Assembly: GCF_004791695.1 (NCBI RefSeq)
Contig: NZ_SRSO01000003.1
Location: forward strand, 62,001 to 126,000
Reading direction: 5' to 3'
DNA from: Flavivirga rizhaonensis
GTDB taxonomy: Bacteria; Bacteroidota; Bacteroidia; Flavobacteriales; Flavobacteriaceae
Length of the DNA stretch: 64,000 bases
Shown here: one piece after another, positions 57,378 to 64,000 of the stretch
Layout: each line of letters opens with the position of its first letter
Position numbering within the stretch: position 1 is the first letter of the stretch
The notes under the pieces: generated by a model
What the model was told of the DNA's origin: nothing
The model's database searches: none
Seen by the model: only the letters and a program-made list of their open reading frames with translations
Translations under genes and position numbers: made by a program

Positions 57378-58196
57378 ATGATGAAAAAACACATAATTTC
57401 TTTACTATTATTGCTAATAGCGTTATCAAGTTGTAAAAAACAAGTTAATAACCAAGAAAATAAACCTCAAGAGATCGATGATAAAAGTGAGGTGACTTAT
57501 TCCGATAATCAATTTAGGCGATTCACCTATTTTTTTCAATCTCAAAATTCTCAGGTTTTGGATGTATTTAAAACCGATGGTTGGAAAAAATGCAAGGAAG
57601 CCCTTGTCCATGGAGCTATTTATGATTTTAACCTATATCAAAAAGAAACCGATTTTTTTATAGTGATAGATACAGATCCATCTTACAACAGTAAAAAAAT
57701 GTATGAAGCTTTAAATCAAGTTCAAGAGTTTAGCACTTTCAAAATAAAATTGGAACAAACTGGGGTTACTTTTCCTAAACATGATAGTGGTTTAGAGCGT
57801 ATCTACAAACTTGATCAAAAATTAACATATACCTCACAAGAAGGACAACTTAAAACTAAAATTGGTGAGAAAAAGCGTTTTGTTTGGACTTTACTATTGC
57901 AAAAAGATCCAGAAATGATGGCGGAATACAAAAGAATTCATGGTATTGGCCAGGCATGGCCAGAGATTACGGCAAATATGAAATCTATAGGCGTAAAAGA
58001 CATGGAAATATACTTGTTTAACGAACAGGCCATCTTGATTATGGATACCCATTCAGAATTTGATTTAAAGGAAGTCGGTCCCAAGTGGCAAAAACTTCCA
58101 AGAGAAACGGAATGGCAAGAATATGTTGCTAAATATCAACGAACCACTCCAGGTAGTTCTATAAGAGAAAAGTGGTTAGATATGGTTGAATTATAA
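57378..58196 (+). CDS. Lipoprotein with tandem L-rhamnose/L-fucose mutarotase-like domains
   Basis: A 272-residue lipoprotein with lipobox LSSC (C19); the start may be the second Met. Residues about 45-148 form a first mutarotase-like ferredoxin-fold domain that lacks the YxxxH pair. Residues about 164-272 form a second, complete one with Y184 and H188 in EYKRIHGIGQAWPEI. RhaM-type mutarotases are normally single-domain (about 104 residues) and cytosolic. A lipid-anchored double form would interconvert sugar anomers outside the cytoplasm, feeding the symporter encoded 21 bp upstream. It ends the operon. Confidence 0.8.
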   Translation: MMKKHIISLLLLLIALSSCKKQVNNQENKPQEIDDKSEVTYSDNQFRRFTYFFQSQNSQVLDVFKTDGWKKCKEALVHGAIYDFNLYQKETDFFIVIDTDPSYNSKKMYEALNQVQEFSTFKIKLEQTGVTFPKHDSGLERIYKLDQKLTYTSQEGQLKTKIGEKKRFVWTLLLQKDPEMMAEYKRIHGIGQAWPEITANMKSIGVKDMEIYLFNEQAILIMDTHSEFDLKEVGPKWQKLPRETEWQEYVAKYQRTTPGSSIREKWLDMVEL

Positions 58197-58651
58197 AAAA
58201 TTGAAAGGCACTCATGGTTGAACGTGACTTGACTGACTGACATATATAAAATTAACGTGAGCTCAACATAAAAAAGTAACTTTCGCAAACCAAACCTATG
58301 GACTGAAAGTCTGCTTCGTGACATGTTTGAATATAAAATGATAAGCATTGTGAAACTGAATTCGTGTCAAAATTTTTTAGACCTAGTAAAGCGAAACACT
58401 ATAAACTTTTGTTAAATTTTATAATGATGAAGTCGTAGAAAAACAAACGAATTGTGTTATTACATAGTTTATTTGGTATTAAAAGACTGAGTTCGATTAA
58501 TGATATACTGCTTTTTAATTTTCTATTATAATCCTGCAAGGCTAATAAAAGGATATTGGTAAACTCCTAACTTTTAGTGGTCTTTCAATAAATACATTAA
58601 TCGAGGTTAGAAGAATTTTTCTGTTACTTAAAAAGTTATCTACTATATAAA
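58197..58651. other. Intergenic region between convergent operons
   Basis: About 450 bp of AT-rich DNA without a credible gene; the 70-codon minus-strand frame at 58136-58348 overlaps the mutarotase end and is a shadow. No clear terminator for the plus-strand operon was identified here. Confidence 0.4.
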
Positions 58652-58680
58652 AAAGAGGCTACCTTATGGGCAGCCTCTTT
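58652..58680 (-). terminator. Terminator of the susCD operon
   Basis: AAAGAGGCT / AGCCTCTTT is a perfect 9-bp stem. On the minus strand it is followed by a T-run. It lies 60 bp downstream of the last gene of the susC-susD-DUF1735 operon, and may also stop plus-strand transcripts. Confidence 0.75.
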
Positions 58681-58740
58681 CTTAAAAACTAAACTAACTC
58701 AACTAAAACTTATACGTTTTTTTTATTAATAATATTATTA

Positions 58741-59670
58741 TCAATTGCCTGGAAATCCTTCCCAACGCCATTCATTAATACCGTCTCGGATTCTATTACG
58801 AAATGTTAATGTTTCTTCAATCTCAAAATCTTTACCTCCATCACTATACTTATATTTTAAAGTAAATATTCTTTTTACAGGATCCCATAAACTAAAGCCA
58901 TTTTCTTCTACTTGATAATCAGAAGAAGGGTCTGCAATAATAGTTACTGAATTATCTTCGGGGTTTACTTTAAGCTTCATAGAATAATTATCACCCTGTC
59001 TGTTTGCCACACCATTAATTTTAACCGTGTCCATCATAATCGAGCTTAATTCACGTATTTCTATATTATCTGTTAGATCAAAATAATTTCCATAAACATA
59101 AGCGGTATCAAGTACTTTAGTAGCTGTAAAAAACTCTTTTAAGCTCCCTACTTGGTAAAAATTCCCCTCATAAGTGTTCATTAACTTTATAGGAATAATC
59201 GTTTGTCCTTTGCCTTCTAAAATAGAATCTACAGATGCTGAAACCATTTTGAAAGGAAGTGCATAATTAAAGTCCTTTAATAATTGATCATTTGCCATTT
59301 TTAAAGAATCAAACTTTACTGGTAATAAACCTAAATATTCGCCTTTAGGTATGGTAATTTTACTTGAATTTCCCAAAGTATAATAATCACTTGGCAATAA
59401 CGTATAAGATGTACCATCTAACAACGTTTCGTCAATTTCAAATGTAACGTCTTCATCATTATTATTTTCTCTAACCCCTCCAAGATATGCACCAACCTTA
59501 ATCTCAAGTCCTTCTCCTGAGACAGCTGATCTTGGCAATTCAGTATACGGAAAATATACTGTTTTATATCCTGCGGTATCAACTATATAATCTTCATAAG
59601 GATCACATGATAATAGTATGGATAGCAATAACAAAATCAACACACAACTTTTATATTTCATAATTTTCAT
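58741..59670 (-). CDS. DUF1735-type surface lipoprotein of the susCD operon
   Basis: A 309-residue lipoprotein with lipobox LLSC (C22). The N-terminal half (about 30-165) has the DUF1735 pattern: ending of the signal, KTVYFPYTELPR, then EIKVGAYLGGVREN. The C-terminal half resembles the DUF4361-type domain (YQVGSLKEFFTATKV and RNRIRDGINEWRWEG at the end). Such proteins occupy the SusE/SusF-like position and are likely surface glycan-binding proteins. It lies 24 bp downstream of susD. The ligand is unknown. Confidence 0.8.
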   Translation of the reverse strand: MKIMKYKSCVLILLLLSILLSCDPYEDYIVDTAGYKTVYFPYTELPRSAVSGEGLEIKVGAYLGGVRENNNDEDVTFEIDETLLDGTSYTLLPSDYYTLGNSSKITIPKGEYLGLLPVKFDSLKMANDQLLKDFNYALPFKMVSASVDSILEGKGQTIIPIKLMNTYEGNFYQVGSLKEFFTATKVLDTAYVYGNYFDLTDNIEIRELSSIMMDTVKINGVANRQGDNYSMKLKVNPEDNSVTIIADPSSDYQVEENGFSLWDPVKRIFTLKYKYSDGGKDFEIEETLTFRNRIRDGINEWRWEGFPGN

Positions 59671-59694
59671 ATTTTTTTATAATTATTTAGTTAA

Positions 59695-61398
59695 CTATTC
59701 CCAACCTGCATTTTGGATAAGTGCATTTGAAGATAATATTTCACCTCTTGGTATTGGGTTATAATACATACGATCAGAGAAATTTCGAGACTCCACTTCT
59801 TTAGCTTCATAGATAAATGAATCATCCGCTTGCTTGGTTACATTCACTCCCATAACTGAGGCATTAAGTTCATCTAACGGAAGCATCCATCGTCTTACGT
59901 CGTAATAATATTCGCCTTCAAAAGCAAACTCGATACGTCTTTCATTTCGAACAAGATCTCTGTAAGTATTTAAAAAATCGTCTGCTTCGTCTAAATATAG
60001 ATCACTAGCAAGACCACTCTCTGGTCTATTTCTAATAACTTCAATAGCTTCTCTTGCAGAAAATGCCATACTTGCATCCTTACCATTTACACCATAAGCT
60101 TCAATAGCCGCTTCAGCAAAATCCAAATATAAGCCAGCTCTACTAAAAACGGCATACACTTTAAAATCTTTGTTTGGTTCAGACGACTGATCACTGTCTA
60201 AATTTATATCGGCACTTAAATATTTCTTTAAATAATAGCCTGTGCGGGTAGCTTGCTTATTAATACCACCATGAATATCCTTCCCTCCTGCAAAAATTTC
60301 AATGAAGGCATTTCTATAATCATTTTGTCCATTGTAAAAAATAAAACGTTCAAAACGGGCATCTCTATTATCATAAGGGTTAACTCCATTATAGGTTGAA
60401 CTTGGGTGATTAATTGGGTAGCCATTACTATCTGGAAACGCATCTACTAAATTTTGGCTCGGATTCCCTACTCCCTTACCAAACATGGATGGTGGATAAT
60501 GATTATTTTCTAAATTCCCATTGTTACTAAAACTGCGTCTCCATAAATGGTCAATATTATCTGTTTCATCAAAATTACCATAAGCCTGAAGAGATTTAAG
60601 CCCGCCTCCATCGATTTCAATAATTGCATCATAAGCGGTTTGCGCAGCTTCTTCCCATGAAATTTGCCCATAAGCTGGACTGGCTGCAAAAAGTGCCATT
60701 CTTGCTCTTAAAGCCCAAATCATCTCTCTAGAGACCCTACTAGTAAACAGAACACCATCTACATCTCCATCACCTTGATAACGCAACACATCTATATGCG
60801 CATAAGCACTATCCAAATCTTTCTTTATACTATTATAACTCTCAAGATAAGTACTTCTCGATATATTATTAACATTGTCAGTGGTTAACAACTCATCTAT
60901 AATTGGAATTCCAAGCATGGTACCATCTGTTGCCGAAGGTCCTGCGAAATTTTTAAGTAATAGCCACTTATAATATGCTCTTAAACCAAAAGCCTCTCCT
61001 CTTAATCGTTTCTTTAATCCTTCTGCTAAAACATCATTATAGGCATCATACTTGATATCAAACCCATATTTAAAGTATTCATTAATTCTAAAAATATTGT
61101 TGATAGCCGTACTCCACTCTACACTTACAGGAGAAGCTTCTGCTGTTAAACCAGAAGCTGCTTCCCTCCTTGCTCCATAAACTTCTACGGCATTATTTGT
61201 GTAATATTCTAATTCAATCCAAGGGGTATTTCTTACTCCTGAATATGCAGGATTTAAAAACTCTCTAGCCCTACTTGCATCTCTAAAAACCTCTTCAGAC
61301 GATAAATTATTACTTGGTACAATTTGAGTAAACTCATCTGAGCAAGAACTACCTATTGCTGAGATAATTACCAAAAAAAGTATTCTATATTTTTTCAT
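59695..61398 (-). CDS. SusD-like outer-membrane nutrient-binding lipoprotein
   Basis: A 567-residue lipoprotein with lipobox GSSC (C19) followed by SDEFTQIVPSNNLSSEEVF, the usual SusD opening. The TPR-like helices include GEAFGLRAYYKWLLLKNFAG near 135-154. The C-terminal RagB/SusD domain has NRPESGL, YRDLVRNERRIEFAFEGEYYYDVRRW and ends PRGEILSSNALIQNAGWE. It forms the lid of the SusC transporter and captures oligosaccharide at the cell surface. It lies 18 bp downstream of susC. Confidence 0.95.
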   Translation of the reverse strand: MKKYRILFLVIISAIGSSCSDEFTQIVPSNNLSSEEVFRDASRAREFLNPAYSGVRNTPWIELEYYTNNAVEVYGARREAASGLTAEASPVSVEWSTAINNIFRINEYFKYGFDIKYDAYNDVLAEGLKKRLRGEAFGLRAYYKWLLLKNFAGPSATDGTMLGIPIIDELLTTDNVNNISRSTYLESYNSIKKDLDSAYAHIDVLRYQGDGDVDGVLFTSRVSREMIWALRARMALFAASPAYGQISWEEAAQTAYDAIIEIDGGGLKSLQAYGNFDETDNIDHLWRRSFSNNGNLENNHYPPSMFGKGVGNPSQNLVDAFPDSNGYPINHPSSTYNGVNPYDNRDARFERFIFYNGQNDYRNAFIEIFAGGKDIHGGINKQATRTGYYLKKYLSADINLDSDQSSEPNKDFKVYAVFSRAGLYLDFAEAAIEAYGVNGKDASMAFSAREAIEVIRNRPESGLASDLYLDEADDFLNTYRDLVRNERRIEFAFEGEYYYDVRRWMLPLDELNASVMGVNVTKQADDSFIYEAKEVESRNFSDRMYYNPIPRGEILSSNALIQNAGWE

Positions 61399-61416
61399 TC
61401 TTTTAAATTTTTAAAA

Positions 61417-64000
61417 TTAAAACGTCACTTGTATCCCCAACTCAAAAGCCTTTAAAACAGGATGCTCTAAATATCCTTTATTTCTACTTGGCATATATCT
61501 ATCTTTGTTAGAAGATATGACAAAAGGGTTTTTTGAAGCTGCAGAAAATGAAAAGTCTTTAACACCTATGTTCTTTAAAAACGCCTGCGGTAATGAATAC
61601 GCCACCATAATACTTCTTACATTAAAGTACCCAGCATTTTTTAACCAGAACGATGAATTTCTATAGTTATTAGAATTAGACAATGTAGTTAATTTTGGTA
61701 AACTATTGCTTACTGGCCAACTATTGGCAATTTCTTTTGTATAATTATTAGTACCTCTATTCCAATGTAAAGTTTCAACATAATCACCTCCAAGAACACC
61801 ATCACCATGTACACTAAAACTCCAATTTTTATATTGCATCATGTAATTAACACCATATGAGAACCTTGGGGCATTACCAATTTCATGAATATCCTTCTCA
61901 TCAATAACGCCGTCGTTATTAAAGTCTTTATACCTAATATCCCCAGGTTTTACTTCGCCAAATAATTGTGGAATAGCATTGGCAACCTCCGTATCGTTTT
62001 GAAAAATGCCGTCTGCTTCGAGTCCTAAAATACGACCGCCTTTATTGCCTGTAATATTTCTTTGTTCTTCACCAGCTGGATAGTTTATATAATCAAATTC
62101 TGTTGCATAACTTTCCCCATACATCGCATTGACACCAAATTTGTAACTTAAATTCCCTATCTTATTATTATAGGAAATACTTCCATCAATTCCTCTAAAT
62201 CTGGTATCGCCTTTATTAACTAACGGTGAAAAATTAGACGGTAAAATAGCATAAAACCCATTAAAGAACCCTATTTGATCATAATTACGAATATTAAAAT
62301 AGTTTAACTGTCCATTAATCTTAGAGTTAGCCATCTGAAAATCAACACCTATGCTTAAATACTCTTGTTTAGGCGTTCTAATATCACCAGACGCAGTAAA
62401 CACACGAATATTCCCACCACCACTAGACGTTTTTCCATTGATACCAAATTGACCTGACCCTAAACCTCCATATAAATTTTCCGAAATAAAGAACTGACTA
62501 ACAGGTCTTGATTGTACACCAAAATTAGCTCTTAGTTTTAAAAAGTTTAACCATGACGTACCAGCAAAGAAGTTTTCTTTATGCATTAACCAAGCAAACC
62601 CAGCGTCATAATTTATTTTGCTCCTTTCATCTTGTGACAATTGTCGAATAGGAGAATTCATCAATTTACCCTCTAAAACATATTTTTGCTTTAATAAATA
62701 ATTAACTCTAAGTCCTAAATTTCTAAAAATAGTGTTTTGAACTAATTGACTTCCTGTTATCTCTTGGTTAGAAAAAATCACATCAGCTATAACTTTATGG
62801 TCATCACTAAAATCTCGATTATAATGTAAGTTTGCATTAATAAATTGACTCCTATCAACACGGTCTCCCGCTCTCACCCAATCATTTTCATTATTTCCAC
62901 GAGTATAATTTCTAAAAGTCGTTGTATAGCTTCCATCATTATTTAACGTAAATACGGGCTCTGCCATATTCACTCTAGGGTCTCTTCGCTTAGACAATAT
63001 ATTTAACGTATACATACCAACTAAGGCTTTAAATGTTAAGCCTTTTGTTAATTCACTTAAATCTAAGTCTAAACCAATACGTGCAAATGCATCTCTGCGT
63101 TCGTCCTCTATTATAGATCCATGTGCTAAACCTACCAGCAAATTAGTTCCATATTCTGGTGTTCTGCCATATATAGTATCATTAATTTTATAAGGTAAAG
63201 CATTTGCAGGATAATTATACATCGTATTAAAAGCACTATTAGCATTTAAAGCAGGTTCTTTTCTCTTATTAAAACTACCTCCAATACCTAAATTTACAGC
63301 ACCTTTTTCACTAAATTTAATTTGCACATTATTATTCAATCGTAAGCGTGTTAATTTTCTACCATCTCCAACACTTTCAATACCATTTGTATTATAAAAC
63401 CCTAAATGCGAAAAATACTGGACATTCTTATTTCCTCCAGAAAAATCACCTGTTACATGACTATAAGTAGATACACCATCAACTAAATCATCATAATAAT
63501 TATTATTAGGGTTTCTTACCGGATTTTCACCAGTAGTATAATCATTAATATCATTTTGGCTATAAATAGGTGCAAATCCATCATTTACAAGTGCCGTATT
63601 ATAGTTTTTGGCATAATCTTGCGCATTCATAACATTTGGCAAAAATGTTGGTGTTCTAACACCCGTTCTAGATTTAAATTTAATCGAACGTCCACCCGGC
63701 AACCCATGTTTAGAATTTACAATTATAGCGCCTGGTGCTCCTAAAGTACCAAACATGAAGGAAGACCCATAATCTTTTGCTATAACAACATCATCTACTT
63801 CTGCAGGGGTAAGTACTATATTTGTAACTGGAACCCCATCAACTAAAATTTGTCCAGCTCCTTGTCTTCGAATGCTATTTCCAAAACCCTCTGCTGTAGG
63901 TAATGCATCATTATAATTAGACGTTAAACCTGATAATCTTCCAGCCAAAGCCTCTTGCACAAAAGCGGTAGGAAAATCACTCAACTCATCGCCTGTTATA
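61417..64000 (-). CDS. SusC-like TonB-dependent transporter (5' end beyond window)
   Basis: The visible 861 codons run open to the right edge; upstream of 63984 the frame continues as ITGDEL, so the gene is cut by the window and the apparent start there is not real. The plug region reads EALAGRLSGLTSN, then IRRQGAGQILVDGVPVTNI and LGAPGAIIVNSKHG. The rest is a 22-strand barrel ending AFELGIQVTF with the terminal aromatic. The signal peptide, carboxypeptidase-like domain and TonB box must lie outside. It imports oligosaccharides with the downstream SusD. Confidence 0.93.
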   Translation of the reverse strand, partial: ITGDELSDFPTAFVQEALAGRLSGLTSNYNDALPTAEGFGNSIRRQGAGQILVDGVPVTNIVLTPAEVDDVVIAKDYGSSFMFGTLGAPGAIIVNSKHGLPGGRSIKFKSRTGVRTPTFLPNVMNAQDYAKNYNTALVNDGFAPIYSQNDINDYTTGENPVRNPNNNYYDDLVDGVSTYSHVTGDFSGGNKNVQYFSHLGFYNTNGIESVGDGRKLTRLRLNNNVQIKFSEKGAVNLGIGGSFNKRKEPALNANSAFNTMYNYPANALPYKINDTIYGRTPEYGTNLLVGLAHGSIIEDERRDAFARIGLDLDLSELTKGLTFKALVGMYTLNILSKRRDPRVNMAEPVFTLNNDGSYTTTFRNYTRGNNENDWVRAGDRVDRSQFINANLHYNRDFSDDHKVIADVIFSNQEITGSQLVQNTIFRNLGLRVNYLLKQKYVLEGKLMNSPIRQLSQDERSKINYDAGFAWLMHKENFFAGTSWLNFLKLRANFGVQSRPVSQFFISENLYGGLGSGQFGINGKTSSGGGNIRVFTASGDIRTPKQEYLSIGVDFQMANSKINGQLNYFNIRNYDQIGFFNGFYAILPSNFSPLVNKGDTRFRGIDGSISYNNKIGNLSYKFGVNAMYGESYATEFDYINYPAGEEQRNITGNKGGRILGLEADGIFQNDTEVANAIPQLFGEVKPGDIRYKDFNNDGVIDEKDIHEIGNAPRFSYGVNYMMQYKNWSFSVHGDGVLGGDYVETLHWNRGTNNYTKEIANSWPVSNSLPKLTTLSNSNNYRNSSFWLKNAGYFNVRSIMVAYSLPQAFLKNIGVKDFSFSAASKNPFVISSNKDRYMPSRNKGYLEHPVLKAFELGIQVTF

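Overview
The window is AT-rich and reads as a chromosomal segment of a marine flavobacterium (Bacteroidota). Supporting signs are SusC/SusD proteins, many lipoproteins with an SC/AC lipobox, two proteins with type IX secretion (T9SS) C-terminal sorting domains, a hybrid two-component regulator (HTCS), two TAnnTTTG-type promoter boxes, and the absence of clear Shine-Dalgarno sites.

Layout. (1) 1-6.4 kb is housekeeping: the end of an unidentified membrane protein, a bidirectional terminator, a small transaldolase, transketolase, a small lipoprotein, tRNA-Leu(UAG) with its terminator, and an M20 dipeptidase. (2) 6.4-42.8 kb is one long minus-strand run of polysaccharide-degradation genes. In transcription order it holds GH97, sulfatase, GH3, GH29, GH29 with a C-terminal discoidin-like domain, a GH141-like beta-helix lipoprotein, GH29, a GH141-like protein with CBM6 and a T9SS domain, an FN3 lipoprotein, a GH141-like protein, a decayed GH29, sulfatase, a GH141-like protein with a T9SS domain, a second FN3 lipoprotein, sulfatase, GH30, GH29, an MFS sugar porter, a GH63-like protein and GH36. 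(3) 43.6-47.7 kb is the HTCS sensor-regulator on the plus strand, facing away from the GH97 across an 800-bp region with strong direct and inverted repeats. (4) 48.1-50.5 kb is a second GH3. (5) 50.9-58.2 kb is an AraC regulator divergent from a tight six-gene plus-strand operon: sugar-acid dehydratase, SDR, aldo/keto reductase, zinc alcohol dehydrogenase, SSS sodium symporter and a lipoprotein mutarotase. This looks like oxidative (non-phosphorylated) L-fucose catabolism plus uptake. (6) 58.7-64 kb is a minus-strand susC-susD-DUF1735 operon whose susC start lies beyond the right edge.

How it fits together. Four GH29 alpha-L-fucosidases, four GH141-like beta-helix enzymes, three formylglycine sulfatases and an oxidative fucose pathway point to a polysaccharide utilization locus for a sulfated, fucose-rich polysaccharide (fucoidan-like or another fucose-containing sulfated polysaccharide). 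The GH36, GH97, GH3, GH30 and GH63-like enzymes suggest galactose, xylose or glucose side groups. T9SS and surface-lipidated enzymes would trim the polymer, SusCD would import oligomers, periplasmic enzymes would finish them, the SSS and MFS carriers would move monosaccharides inward, and the cytosolic dehydrogenases would oxidise L-fucose.

The locus shows recent internal duplication. A 1.4-kb block (T9SS module plus FN3 lipoprotein) occurs twice, exactly 8,756 bp apart and with no net length change. A broken GH29 copy and a broken GH141 5' end lie at the matching sites of the two arms. All family names come from reading the translations. No database search was run, and substrate assignments are inference.
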